DNA of 64,000 nucleotides from Acanthosepion pharaonis (GCA_903632075.3 CAHIKZ030001779.1:742501-806500); one strand, 5' to 3'; shown: positions 11,576-23,454, counted from the first letter of the stretch. The notes: a model not told the origin generated them from the sequence alone. Program-made: numbers and translations.

Positions 11576-11925
11576 AATTAAAAAGGTTAAGATTGTAATG
11601 TTCAGGGAAGCAACCATGTAGGAGTCTGTTCCACAAAGTGGCATTTCTAAGGAAAAAGCTACCTAAGGGGAACTTTCACCTTACACTTGGAATATGGAGG
11701 AAGTGAAGGCGATTCAACTCCATGGAAGTAGCATGATGGGTCTTAGCTGTAAAGGTCTGAACTGGTGGAACTAAAGAATGAAGATCATCTGAATATTTGC
11801 TATGGAAACAGAAATAGAATAGCAATAGCCTGTGACACTGCCTCTGTGAGTAAGGGACTGCAAAGAGAAGAATAGGCCTTTCCCCCAAGACCATGTAAAT
11901 GATTTTGAAGTTGCGTTTCAAGAAA
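11576..11925 (-). mobile_element. Jockey/CR1-like LINE, C-terminal scrap
   Basis: The minus strand reads SDDLHSLVPPVQTFTAKT and ELNRLHFLHIPSVR, a block typical of the C-terminal tail of jockey-type reverse transcriptases. The same tail, in related form, ends the LINE at 43985-45990 (LHSLILSVLTFMARTCQA). The rest of the reverse transcriptase is absent. Confidence 0.6.
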
Positions 11926-11939
11926 GCAATTTAACACAT

Positions 11940-12930
11940 TGGCTTCCACACAAACCACTGGGGGTGTGGGGGTCATGGTGATATGTCTGCAAATCCTACA
12001 TGACCCTCCAGTGGGTCATTTCCCAATTTCTTTTCTATGAGAATTATTGGGAATGGGATGCTATGATTGATTGCTTATATGATGGTACACCAGAACCACA
12101 TCTTTTCCAAAAAAATTAAAATATTTTTTTATTTTTTTGTCTTTTTTCATTTTCCTTTTGGAATTTCTACTGTTGTTTTTTGGGTCATTTTTTTTTTCTA
12201 TTTTTACATACACAGAGCTGTACCATGCATTTATGTGGGTTGTGTGGGACTCTGAGTTGTAAAATGGACTCAAGTGAGTCATTGGTAATAAATACTACCT
12301 ATGATATCCTTGCATTATATATGAAACAATGTTAGAACAATGTTAAAACAAAGTTGCTTGTACCAAAATTAATTAAGATATAGTGTTAGGACCGTGGGAC
12401 AACAAGGGAGAATGAGGCTTGGGAGCTAACGTGTTAAGCAGACGTCTGATTCTGAATTTCTTTTATAAGTTCTTTTTTAAACCACCCAAAAATAGCTATG
12501 TTGCATCTACATCAGGTAAAACTGAATTTATTTCAACAGCTTTCCTCCATTATCTACCTACAAACTATGATCTACCTTTATTTTTAGGTTTTTAACAATT
12601 TTCTTTAGCAGCAGAAATTCAAGATATGCCAATATACAGTGAAGTACAAAAAATTAGAGTAAACAATAACACTGGATGGTTTCACCCAACACCACTTGTA
12701 AAAATGAACTCAACCAGATGATGTATGTATGATTTCATAGGTAAAGAAATAGTGTTGCTATGGCAACCATAGGATTCAGACATGAAGTTTAACATTGTCT
12801 GATCAATGAATGATTGTTAGGCCAAAAAAATGAGGCATTGTATCTCTGAGGTAGATTTTTGTGGTAAGATTTTCTCAGCAACATTAGTAAGGAGATATTA
12901 CAAATATGTGGATTCCAGATAGCTATTAGC
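11940..12930. other. Non-coding DNA
   Basis: No gene seen. The two overlapping reading frames at 12061-12282 come from T- or A-rich sequence. A loose inverted pair ('cactgggggtgtgggggtca' against 'gaccctccagtgggtca') is present near 11958-12018. Confidence 0.4.
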
Positions 12931-12944
12931 AGAACATGTAAATT

Positions 12945-13310
12945 GATTGATTGATTCATTCATTTTCTATGGCTTATCAACCTTTTGCAGATTATTTAAA
13001 GCCAGAAAATATTTTTAGATTGTAAGAATTTTTTCTGGGGCTACTATTGAGTTTTATTAATTAACCCATACCTGGGGGATAAGAGATCGATTCAAATCTT
13101 TCCTAAAAGTATATGCACATGAGTGACTATAAAGAACCCATTGGGAATTGGAACTTGGCTCTCTGATTTTCAGTTTCAAGCTATTATCCATTACAACATC
13201 CACACATCCAAGCAGTCACTCATCTAGGTACTGTCCAGGCCTGTTGTTGCTTACCTTCATTGATCATACATGAACCAGTGTTTTAATGTGATGTGACTGT
13301 AAGACACATG
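12945..13310 (-). repeat. tRNA-derived SINE family C, copy 1
   Basis: Shares with 16030-16385 the blocks 'attgattgattga', 'tttatcaaccctttacagcc' (approximate), 'atatttttagattgtgag' and 'tctttatccattacattatc' (approximate), in the same order. Near the tRNA-like end the antisense 'ggaattggaacttggctctc' and 'ctattatccattacaac' look like B and A boxes. Confidence 0.65.
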
Positions 13311-13314
13311 TAAA

Positions 13315-14055
13315 TTGTGGGTTCCTATAAGTGATGCAAACTATGATGATAACCAATGTAGATGCTGCCCAACCCATTGTACCGGATTAAATAGATATCA
13401 TATTTTTTGTAGTTATCAAGCAACAAAGGTACTATTATTGATATCATGGCATTGGTTACTTGGACTCATGTACGCCAGAGAATATTGCTATTGGATTGGC
13501 TGGTACCATGTTCTTTAGTCAAGCTGATTCATGCCAGGAAATCGCAGATGGTCTGAATCAAATTTAATGTCAATAAGGAACCTTTGTTCTAAATGGAGTT
13601 GATCCATGATTACCCTAATATATACTGGACTCACCCTAAATGATACTAAAATAGATTTTGCACTCAGTATCATACAAGAGTATCAAAGGAATCAGATGCA
13701 TCAGAGCATTGACTTAGAAAATAACTTCTTAGCCACCAGATGCAAATTTGCACTTTAGAGAATGCCAGTGATTGCCCCCAGCATGTAAGCAGGTGGCTGA
13801 CCCAGCTGCACTTGTGAACATGTGAGACAGTCAGATATAGATGCACAATAAGAAGAAACTACATTTAAAGAGACACACAATTATGCCAATATTAATTGGC
13901 AAAGTTCAAAATTGAATAAACAATATTTTTATGTACAAGATATTAAGTCTCATGTTCTTATTAGGCTTTACAATGATAATATTAGAAGACAAGTCACTAT
14001 TTGGGTCTTTTGCAAGCATCCAGTTGAATTTATATACAGCAAAGACCTCATGAAG
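13315..14055. other. Non-coding DNA
   Basis: No gene or confident repeat. One 67-codon reading frame at 13315-13518 has no splice or domain support. Confidence 0.4.
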
Positions 14056-14060
14056 CTGTG

Positions 14061-14600
14061 GTGAGTGCAAAATAACTTCCTTTATCCACTCCCTTCAAGT
14101 TTAGGTGAGCTGAGGTAAAAAACAAAGAAATTCACAAGCATGTGTGAAATTTTCTTTGGACCAATGAAAACTTTGACTTCACAGAAATTGGCCTGCAACC
14201 TGCGAAAAAGACAAAAACAAATTTGTGAGTGTATGTAAAATTCTCTTTGGAACAATAAAAACCTTGTTTCACAGGAATTAACTGTTGAGCCCAAAAAGAA
14301 AAGAAAAAATAATGAGCCTTTTGTGAAATTCTTTTTGATATAAAACAAGGAAAAAATTAAGTTGAAGTCAGTTTAATTTCTGTTCATGTGCCCGGAACAA
14401 TCCAAGAAAGCTAAGTATTTCAAATTATCTCTCTTCATCTACTTTTGAATGTATGCAACTGTATATCCCTTTGATGAACAATAAACTCTCTTATCTTTGT
14501 TCTAAACATTATTTAATATTATTTTGTGTCAGATCATTTAATCTATTATATGAATATTTTCTCTTCAAAACAATTCATTGACACTACAGACTTTAAAAGT
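14061..14600 (+). repeat. Satellite-like repeat, arm 1 of an inverted pair
   Basis: Begins 'gtgagtgcaaaataacttcc', then three degenerate tandem units of roughly 85-95 bp built on 'tgaaattttctttggaccaa' and 'tcacaagcatg', then a unique tail with 'tctacttttgaatgtatg' and 'ttattttgtgtcagatcatt'. The same order is found in reverse complement at 33140-33884. Confidence 0.8.
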
Positions 14601-14609
14601 TTCTGATTT

Positions 14610-15131
14610 ATTTTTTTGAAATTGACTACTGACACAACTTCAAGCATCTAAATTCATAAATAAATCTTATTTTGATTTGTTAAAATTATCCATGTGTTTC
14701 CTCGTCTTTATCTGCCTCCATTAACCATCTTGGCATGGGTAAATTAATTGTTAATTTTAACACCAAAGTCCCACACCACTATAAAACTATGGATCCAGTC
14801 TGATAGCAGGGTATTGTACAAGCTGCTAGTTGGCCTGTAATAATGGAAGCAGAGTCTCTCTTGACAGGTGTGACATATGCAGATCTTGTTTTAGAACATT
14901 TCTATCCCTTTATCTACATATGAATGGTAATTGTTTGTTTCAGCAATTTAGCACAAACTCTAGCCTATGAAGATGACACAAAACTTATTCCAGAAACACT
15001 GACTTCCATGTATTCTGCTAGCCCAAAACTTACCAGATTTAAACTCCTTTAGAATGTATAGAAAATGTAGAAATCACTAAATTCCCAGCAGAAACATGCA
15101 GCCAATCCAACATAGGCAACCCTGAAATATA

Positions 15132-15172
<41 letters not shown>

Positions 15173-16020
15173 CGCTTTGGAGCACTATATTCTACATACA
15201 GTGATGCATTACTGTTATTATTTAGGCAAAGTGATAAACTGCACATTATTAGGAAGCTCTAATTTTTGAGCACTGCAGTTTATTTGTTGCTTGTCAATTT
15301 CTTTCCAAAATATTTTTTAAAAACATAAGCTAAACATTAAGACTTATAGAAATTTAAATATGTCCCACATTTAGATATTTTTTAATAGTAGAGATTATGA
15401 GGGCATATTAGAAGTATTTTCACTTGTTAGCTTAAGAACTCTTTAAGATTTTAAAAGCTTATTTAATTTTCCACATGATATCATTTGATGGTCTTGAAAG
15501 TCTTCCATGTTGGTAGTCAGGTTTTTCTTTAGATTTCATTTTAACGCATCAAAATCAACAACTGGTAGTCATCTCAGTTTTATTTCAAGAGATAGGTCAC
15601 TAACATTTCAATCACATCAACCTGCAGTCAGATATTGTTTCCTTTCCTTCTATTTCATGAATTCTGGAAGCATCTGCCAAACCTAGTTTCAAATAACGCC
15701 TCAAAATTACCAAAATCTCAATACTTGTATATTCCCATATAACATCAGAAACAAAAGGTATCTCTGAATAGTACTGATAATGATATAATATATATGATAA
15801 TAATATTAATAATATAGTACAATAATAGATGGTCTTCAGATATTATAAATGATATAAGATTTGGTGTAAAGTCCTGCTGAAACAAAAATAGTTTTGATAC
15901 ACACTTTTTACTTGTGTGCATGTATTCTTTTCTATCATAGGCTTAACTATTTTTCTAAAATATTCACAAAAAAAATTAAGTTGTTACTTTTCGAGTGAAT
16001 TTGACTTGTGTAATGTCTGA
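14610..16020. other. Non-coding AT-rich DNA with a TA array
   Basis: No gene. A 38-bp TA run lies at 15134-15171. Confidence 0.5.
15134..15171. repeat. (TA)n microsatellite
   Basis: Alternating TA. Confidence 0.95.
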
Positions 16021-16029
16021 CTTGTATAA

Positions 16030-16385
16030 TTGATTGATTGACAGATTCATTTTCAAAGGTTTATCAACCCTTTACAGCCAGAACATATTTTTAGATTGTG
16101 AGAATTTTTAGTGACATAAATCTTACTAATTAATCCATAGCTGGGAGGAGTTGTGATAGATTCATACGTTTCCCAAGAACATTTTCATGTAAGTGAATAT
16201 AACAAACCCATATATACGATATAATGAAACTCTCTGGTTATCATTTCTGAATCTTTATCCATTACATTATCCACACATCGAAGCTTACAACATCTGGTAT
16301 TCCTAAGTGGGCACCCTTTTATGTACTGACCAGCCTCAGTGTTTCAATGTGATTTGGCCATAAGCTGACTTGTTTTAGTTGTCCT
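16030..16385 (-). repeat. tRNA-derived SINE family C, copy 2
   Basis: Second member of the family at 12945-13310, same orientation. A third, shorter copy is at 52835-53025. Confidence 0.65.
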
Positions 16386-16389
16386 TGAG

Positions 16390-17140
16390 GTAAAGTGAAC
16401 ATTGATAATCAAACCAGAATTAATCTTGCTTAACTAATACACAAATCATTATGATGTATTATTATCCATCTCAAGTAACCATACTTATATACCACTGAGC
16501 TCATTAAATATAATTTGGGCAATCTATAATACAACAACCACCACTACAGCCACCCAATTGAATTTTCAATTATGTTGTCTATATTAATCCTTTCAAAACT
16601 GACTACTATACACTAAAGGGATACATGCTACACTTGTCAGTCTCTGTTAACAATTTTCCACAGTTTTCTTCATGAATGTAGCCTACTGACAAAGTGATCT
16701 TTGTAGAATAAATATCTACTGTATTTTTAGATCTATAATATATACTTTGTTCAAAAAATGAAGTGTGAAAATTCTCATGTTCTATATACAGTGGAACATT
16801 ATCTGGGTATCAGAACACTGATCACTAAAACAAAATTTCCAGGTCTTCTAAATATTTAATTTTAATAAATTTGTATCGATAATGTTTGACAATTTGTATT
16901 GAATGAGGTTGCTGTTGGTCACCAGTTTCTAGCAGGAGGAGTTGAGAAGTTTCAAAGTAAATGAATTCAAAATTTCAAAAGAAATTTATTTCAATACATG
17001 GAGGAATTTTACATACATATTTATATAAAAGACAACAAAAGAAGAGAAAGTGAAAATTATATTTACATTTATACAGAATATAGAATATTTACATATTTAG
17101 TGTGTATGTGAGAGTGAGAGAGAGTGAGTCCATACAGTTT
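16390..17140. other. Non-coding AT-rich DNA
   Basis: No gene or repeat recognised. Confidence 0.5.
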
Positions 17141-17147
17141 GTTTGTT

Positions 17148-17655
17148 ATTAACTATTTACATTCAGACTATTGTCCACATCTTTGTTGTTGTTATCATAC
17201 CATTTTGACTATTGTGTTGTCCAGCAATCATCAGGTGTATATTGATCTGAATTACCTACAGTGAATTCTGAACTGTACCCTTTATCTAATCTACAGGGGG
17301 TAGACTGTTCTTGTTCCATTGCTTATGTCTAGGGATATTGACTAGTTCTTATTTTTATTTAGTACTTGTTTAGTATTTATTATTGCTTACCAGTTTCCTA
17401 AGAGACAATGGCCTAGTGGATTAATGTGTTTGTTTGAGAATTTGGTGACATAGTGATTGTGAGTTCAATCCCTGGGCCAGACTTGCACTCTGTGGAAATT
17501 GGGTGAGCAATAACTGAGCAAGTACTAAATAAAAATAAGAGCTAGACAATAAAAATAAGAACTAGACAATAGCCCTATGAATGGATAAGAATAAGTGGAA
17601 TGAGAACTGCCTACCCCCATAGATTAAATAAAGGGTTCAGTTCAGAATTTTGCGA
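17148..17655 (+). mobile_element. Palindromic tRNA-cored element with Penelope-type ends, copy 1
   Basis: The left arm is a diverged copy of the left terminal repeat of the Penelope element (34678-34776): 'tttacattcagactattgtc', then 'tcatcaggtg'. It is extended by 'gaactgtaccctttatctaa'. The core at about 17408-17482 has an A box (TGGCCTAGTGGATTAATG) and a B box (GAGTTCAATCCC). The right arm repeats the extension in reverse complement ('gattaaataaagggttcagt') and is cut short where the next copy begins. It has no protein-coding capacity, so it would be non-autonomous. Confidence 0.7.
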
Positions 17656-17659
17656 ACAA

Positions 17660-18150
17660 TGAGTTATTATTTACACTGTTTATATTCAGACTAATGTCCT
17701 CATCTTTCATAATATTATCACAACGTTTCAGCAATTGTGCCCCCCAGCCTTCATCAGATGTATATCAATACACATACGGAAAATTCTGAATTGAACCCCT
17801 AATTTAATCTATGAGAATAGACTCTTTATGTTCCCTTTCCCATGTCTAAGGATATCTCATCTAGTATTTATCCCATAGAACAATAGCCAAGTGGATTAAA
17901 GTGTTGGTTCATAATTTTGGTGACATAATTGTGAGTTCAATTCCAGAGCCAAGCAGTGTGTACTTGGATCAGTGGAAACAGGATGAACAATAAAGGAGCA
18001 GTAATAAAAATAAGAAATAGATAAGATATCATTAGATATGGACAGTAGAATGAGATTAAATAATGGCTTCAGTTTAAAATTCACTGCAGATTATTCAGAT
18101 TGATATACACCTGATGAAGGCTGGAATGCATAATGGCCAAAATGGCTTAA
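17660..18150 (+). mobile_element. Palindromic tRNA-cored element with Penelope-type ends, copy 2
   Basis: The left arm includes 'actaatgtcctcatctttca', 'cacaacgtttcagcaattgt' and 'ccagccttcatcag'. The core has 'agccaagtggattaaagtg' (A box) and 'gagttcaattcc' (B box). The right arm ends 'acacctgatgaaggctggaa' and 'tgcataatggccaaaatggc'. The arms are inverted relative to each other, so the whole element can fold back on itself. Confidence 0.75.
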
Positions 18151-18215
18151 TTTAATATTTAACTTAATAATAAATTTAAGATTTTATTTTAAATAATAAT
18201 TATTAATTACAAAAT

Positions 18216-18219
<4 letters not shown>

Positions 18220-18298
<79 letters not shown>
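18220..18298. repeat. (TC)n then (TA)n compound microsatellite
   Basis: About 31 bp of CT repeats followed by 48 bp of TA, ending exactly where the left arm of the foldback element begins. Confidence 0.95.
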
Positions 18299-18302
<4 letters not shown>

Positions 18303-18797
18303 GACATTTTTATGTTTAACGTTCATTTTATAGATACAAGTATTTAAGTAAATGCTCTGTTTATAATAAACAGTATTAAATAACATTTACCGGCCTGAAT
18401 GTCCGAGAAATTTTCATAGAAAATATTCGTCCTTTGACAGGATTTGAACCTGCATCCTATATGGAACCGTCATTTACGCTGACGTGCCTTAACCGACTCG
18501 GCCACAAAGGAGCGTTCGGTAGGCAAGGTCGAATTTACTGCTTATAAACTTCAATCTTCCATGAATCTCGTACATTCATAACTGCTCTGGTGTATCAAAT
18601 GTAAACAAATGATGTCATATATTAAGAAATGCATAGGATGCAGGTTCGAATCCTGTCAAAGAACAAATATTTTCTATGAAAATTTCTCGGACATTCAGGC
18701 CGGTAAATGTTATTTAATACTGTTTATTATAAATAGAGCATTTACTTAAATACTTGTATCTATAAAAAAGAACGTTAAACATAAAAATGTCTTTAAT
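18297..18797. mobile_element. Foldback element with near-perfect 160-bp inverted arms
   Basis: The left arm 18297-18459 and right arm 18631-18797 are reverse complements with only about six differences, by eye. The arms include 'taaagacatttttatgttta', 'acttgtatc' (antisense) and 'ttaccggcctgaatgtccga'. The loop is about 171 bp. Each side abuts or nears a (TA)n array. The left arm and loop together hold a tRNA-like sequence, while the right arm holds only its T-arm and acceptor part. Confidence 0.85.
18430..18511 (-). tRNA. Class II tRNA-like sequence (Ser/Leu type), probably pseudogene
   Basis: On the minus strand an 82-nt cloverleaf can be drawn. The acceptor is TCCTTTG with CAAAGGA (7 bp). 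The D arm is GCCGAGTCGGTTAAGGC, and the anticodon stem CGTCA/TGACG has a 7-nt loop GCGTAAA. A long variable arm is followed by the T arm GCAGG TTCAAAT CCTGT. The long variable arm and the GCCGAGT..GGTTAAGGC block suggest Ser or Leu origin. Position 33 is C instead of the near-universal U and the apparent anticodon does not fit Ser or Leu, so a decayed gene or SINE head is more likely than a working tRNA. Confidence 0.5.
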
Positions 18798-18821
18798 AAA
18801 TAAATTGTCAGATTTTGTCCA

Positions 18822-18827
<6 letters not shown>

Positions 18828-18874
<47 letters not shown>
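18828..18874. repeat. (TA)n microsatellite
   Basis: Alternating TA, about 30 bp beyond the right arm of the foldback element. Confidence 0.95.
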
Positions 18875-18878
<4 letters not shown>

Positions 18879-19307
18879 GGGTTCTAAATTTTCTGTGCCC
18901 TCTCGTGGCCCTATTTTTCAAACTTGGACTTGTGGCCCTGAAAATCTCATGGCCACCAATGGAACTATATGGTCCATGTTGAGGAACCTTTATTTAAACA
19001 ATAAAAAATGTGATTTTTTTTATAAAGTAAGATACTATGAATTTTTAAAACTCATTTTATAGATTTTATTTTTTTTTTCATGTTCAATGTAGCTTCCTTT
19101 TTCTTTTTTTGACTGGATCACTTATCCAAACAAAATAAAACCACCATCATCTTGTTTAGGTAGTCAATGTTTTTTGTATGTATTTTTTAAGTTTATAAAT
19201 GCCAGCAATTTCATATCTTACATAATAAAGTACAGAAGTATTCTGGGCCTTGTTTTATTCTTGAAAATAAGGAATCATCTAAACAACTATGTATTTTATA
19301 TGTCTAT

Positions 19308-20075
19308 ATTTCTGAGATGAGGTATTGGAACTATTTACAATATTTACATTGTTCAAACTGTTGTCCTCATCTTCATTGCTATATTCACAATGTTTCAGCC
19401 ATTGTACACTCCAGCCTTCTTCAGGATCTGTCTGTATTTCTGAGATGAGGTATTGGAACTATTTACACATTTACATTGTTTGGACTGTTGTCCTCATCTT
19501 TGTTGTCATATTCACAAAGAGTGGTGAGTTCAATACCTGGCCAAAGAAGAGGTGAGCAAAAACTTAGAGAGTTGAGTACCTAAAAAGGGAATTATCTGAA
19601 ACTGAGATATCTGGAAAAGGCATGGCATGCAGAACTAGAACAATCTATCTGCATCGACTAAAAGGATTCTGTGTTTGTCTTGTCTGGTTTTCCACATGTC
19701 CTCACATTGAGAGTGACATTCTCAACTGAGAAAAAAAATAATGTTATATAGCTCTCCCTGCTCCTGACCCATGCTGACTATTGGCTAAGACCTGCACAGT
19801 ATTGTTCATATGCAAATATTCAGAACCACCTACTCTAAGTAGAATGTCTTTTCTCAACAGCCCATTGTGGAACAGGACATAATTCCTGGTGATTACAACA
19901 CCATATACAACCAACTTGGATTCTCTTATCAGGCTGACCCAATTCTCTGTTACAGGTTTTGTTCAAATTCCAACATATATCACTTGAAGAAAGCTGGAGA
20001 ATACAATGGCCAAAATGTGGTGAATATGACAACAAACACGAGGACAATAGTTTGAACAATGTAAATAGTGTAAAT
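19308..20075 (+). mobile_element. Penelope-ended element with duplicated left arm
   Basis: Two tandem left ends, at about 19308-19430 and 19431-19520, each start 'tctgagatgaggtattggaa' and continue to 'ttgtcctcatctt'. A tRNA-like B box follows ('gtggtgagttcaatacctgg'). The right arm at about 19960-20075 reads 'cacttgaagaaagctggaga', 'atggccaaaatgtgg' and 'acgaggacaatagtttgaac', ending at 'gtaaatagtgtaaatg'. The duplicated start suggests a template jump during reverse transcription or unequal exchange. Confidence 0.65.
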
Positions 20076-20079
20076 GTAT

Positions 20080-22610
20080 TTTATGCATTAAAAACTATCA
20101 CCACATTGTTGAAAGTTTGTTTTAACATACTAAGATCAGCATAGTCAATAATGTTTAAAATACTGAGCAATAACTTGGGTTCTATTATATTTATTTCATG
20201 CTCATTTTGATGGTGTGTTTAAAGCGTGAAAGTAGTTCAAAATTTCCAGTTGAGAATTTCATTCACTAAGTAACTTCTGGATATATAGATATGATCAAGC
20301 AAAAGAAATTATCGATACCCCAAACACAGAGCTCATTAAATTTGATTAAGAAAAAAGTAGATGAAAATGTAGAGGTGCTTATTTTCCATGAAAAAGAAAA
20401 AACAGACAGAAAAATGGGATGCACTACTTGAAATGGAAATCACAATTTTGGAATGAAATTTTTTTTCTACCAATCAGATTTGTCAACTTCCATTTTAATT
20501 TGTTACTATGTTTGCCTCTCTTAATACTCTCATCCGACAGACATCAAAGGATAAAGTCAATAATTTTTAATACCTACTGTCTCCCTAGTTTACAGTATTT
20601 AGGAATCAAGTTTTACAAAGTTTGCTTGATTTAAAAAAAAAAGGTGGTGGTAGTGGGGGCAAAAATTTTGTCTTTTGTTTTATCCCTTCTCTTCCCTATT
20701 CCATGGCAATGGAGGTGGGAGATTTTACAAGTTATACTTTTTTAAAAAATTTTATTTAAGAATTTCAATAAAGTGATCAAATGATAATGTAGCTTTTTGT
20801 CTTTAGATGACTTTGTGGTGCTACTTTTCTGTTGGTTTTGCCACTTTCACTTAATTAAGATTGTAGCATTCATTGCAAGGGTTGTCCTAAAACTATCAAG
20901 TTGGAGCAACATATCTGATGGGTGGATATTCCAGGTATTAAACGTTTTCATTTTCCTTTTATTCTCTTGTTTTAATAACATTTATATATTTTTACACTTT
21001 CTCTCCGAGTCTTATAATGAAGCAAAAACAGAAATCTATACCGAAAATGAAAAAAAAAATGGAATTCCCCAAAACCTGAAACAGAATTGAGGAAATTTTA
21101 AAACTGAAAACCAGTATCTCTAAAAATGTTGTGATCTGTGATTCTTATATTTTTTTTGTTTTTTACTCCTCCTGAAATAAAAATGTGTACAGATAAAAAA
21201 AAAATTATTGCGTCATTTTATTTTCTGCACAAAATAATAAAGCATTATTGTATTAAAACAGAAATAGTTGCTTGGGGGACAATTTTGTCAGTCTGTGTTT
21301 TGTGACTAATAAGCTATGGCTCATACCAGTTGACCAGTTTCTCATTTAGATGCCCTGCTGTCCAAATGTAAATATTTCCTTCTATCTTTCAACTGTCAGT
21401 GTTAATTAGCCACCTGCTTTCCTAATACCTTCTCTTGGTTATACATATACCTTTTCACTGCGTAAACACAGTTCCATGCTTTATCTTTAAGCACACATAT
21501 TGCTTGACACCCATTGTCAAACAGTTACCTTGTGCTTTATCTTGTAATATTTTACGTTGCAGTAAGAACACTATTCCAGAAAATTATTCTAATATTTTCT
21601 AATATATAAAATAAACATAAAAGACTATTGAAATGTAAAAGAATTAACAATTTGGAATTTTAATATCCTGCTTAAAGATTCCTCCAATTAAAATTCCAAT
21701 TTATGATGATACATAAATTTTGATTGCTTTGAAACAAACATTTTAAAAAAACAATATCAATTTAAGAATAAACAATGAAGTATGATGCTATTCAGCTCAC
21801 TGCTTCAACAAAATACACTAATAAATGTAGAATCATGTGGAGTACTTGAATATATCTAATTCCCTTATAGACTACTGATTTTTGTCATCTGTTCTCTTAT
21901 CATTCATTCTTATAGATCTCCACTCATTTAATTAGTACAGACAATCTCAACTTCCTTTTAATAATGAAATCTACCTCTATGATTAACTCTTCACTTCTTG
22001 TAACATAGGCTCATTGTTAATAATTTTAGTGTGTAGGCAATATATTAGAAATATATAAATAACTATATAAATATTTTTATTTATATTATGAACTCACTTA
22101 AAAGCTGCATTCTGTGCAGACTTTTATCCTGTGCAGGACTAATTGGGATTCCAGCCCTAAATTAAAAAGACCTTCGGTCCAGCTTAGGAAACAGCAATGA
22201 TAATTTTGAAGAAATAATTTTGAATTCCTCAATTCATTCCATGTAAGTTCAAAACATCACTTTACCTCTGATTCAGACTATAAGTCTTTATAGGAATTTG
22301 CCACTTATTTATTTGGATAGAAGATAAATTCCCTCCTCCTCTGTATATGTGCATGTCTGTGTTATGCATGAGTAACTTACATGTGTTTGGGCCATTTATT
22401 GTATACACAAGAACACCCACACCCACATATATGCACAATTTGTCTGAGTTTGAAATAAAACATTGGAATAATGCATTCCCTTTCCACTGAGTCTAGACAA
22501 CCCCTACACTGGGCTGAGCAATAAAATCATATTTGGAAATAAAAAAAAATTCATTTTTTAAATTGTAAGAAGAAAATCAGATAATTATAAAATTTTATTA
22601 AACATTTTGA
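20080..22610. other. Non-coding AT-rich DNA
   Basis: No gene or mobile element recognised. A reading frame at 20797-21090 has splice-like flanks but no recognisable domain (see rejected items). Confidence 0.45.
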
Positions 22611-22620
22611 AAATTATTTG

Positions 22621-22622
<2 letters not shown>

Positions 22623-22669
<47 letters not shown>
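22623..22669. repeat. (TA)n microsatellite
   Basis: Alternating TA, directly abutting the SINE-like repeat at 22670. Confidence 0.95.
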
Positions 22670-22672
<3 letters not shown>

Positions 22673-22795
22673 CATCCACAGACAGACTGTTTCACAGCTC
22701 ATCAGTGTGGCTTGACATCCGGTTGCCTCTAGCTAGTTTCGAAACCTGACTGAATTGGTGTCAGTCGGAGATTCTACCACTAAGCTGTCGGCGCG
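22670..22795 (-). repeat. tRNA-derived SINE family D, copy 1
   Basis: On the minus strand: CCGACAGCTTAGTGGTAGAA (A-box region), GGTTTCGAAAC (B box), then a body ending at 'ctgtctgtggatgacctta'. A second copy in the same orientation lies 304 bp away. Confidence 0.75.
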
Positions 22796-22973
22796 AGGCA
22801 GGGATGAAGGTGAATTTTAGTGTATTTATTTTTAGAAACACACACAGTGACCGACAGTGACTCAATTCGCTTTTGCGAAGAGTCTCGCTATATTAGCTAT
22901 AATAGTCACTGTTTACAAATTCATACCTCCTCCCCAGAGAGCTCAACCAAAATTAATTTTTCAGGAGCCAATA

Positions 22974-23108
22974 TAAGGTCATCCACAGACAGACTGTTTC
23001 GCTGTTTCACAGCTCATCAGTATGGCTAGACATCCAGTTGCCTCTAGCTAGGATTGAAACCCAACTGAATTGGTGTCAGTCGGAGATTCTACCACTAAGC
23101 TGTCGACA
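22974..23108 (-). repeat. tRNA-derived SINE family D, copy 2
   Basis: Near-identical to 22670-22795 plus a short duplication (tgtttcgctgtttcac). The B box is GGTTTCAATCC. The pair is arranged as a direct duplication with about 180 bp of unique sequence between. Confidence 0.75.
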
Positions 23109-23194
23109 GTGATATATATATATTAATATTAACTATGAACAAAGCCACAATGTGCTAACCGTATTCAGAAATTAAAAACATCCCTACCACACAC

Positions 23195-23406
23195 TAATAC
23201 ATACACAGAACGCACACACTCAATTAAGCTGAAAAATCGAATCCTCCTTGATAATGGCTAAAGGTATAGCCAAAAGCGCTCGGAAATATAAAACATTTGG
23301 ACAGTTCTTACACACCCTTTGTCCAGAAAAGAGAGCTCTTGTCAGAACACAAGAAAAATTAAATAAAAAGGTTAACCGTAGTACCCTGTCTGTTGTTTTT
23401 AATGAA

Positions 23407-23412
<6 letters not shown>
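23195..23412 (+). repeat. Dispersed repeat with KLNKK-coding phrase, copy 1
   Basis: Encodes RTQEKLNKKVNRSTLSVVFN. The minus strand at 42987-43214 encodes the related RTLEKLNKKLTKFSLSIIFI. Both copies are followed by (TA)n. It looks like one repeat family whose end carries a TA tract, not a gene. Confidence 0.5.

Positions 23413-23447
<35 letters not shown>
23413..23447. repeat. (TA)n microsatellite
   Basis: Alternating TA. Confidence 0.95.
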
Positions 23448-23451
<4 letters not shown>

Positions 23452-23454
23452 AAA

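Noticed and set aside
20797..21090. Possible plus-strand exon, with TTTGTCTTTAG before and CCAG|GTATTA after about 20808-20933
   Set aside because: Splice-like flanks, but the hydrophobic peptide matches no family I know, the frame runs on past the donor, and there is no partner exon.
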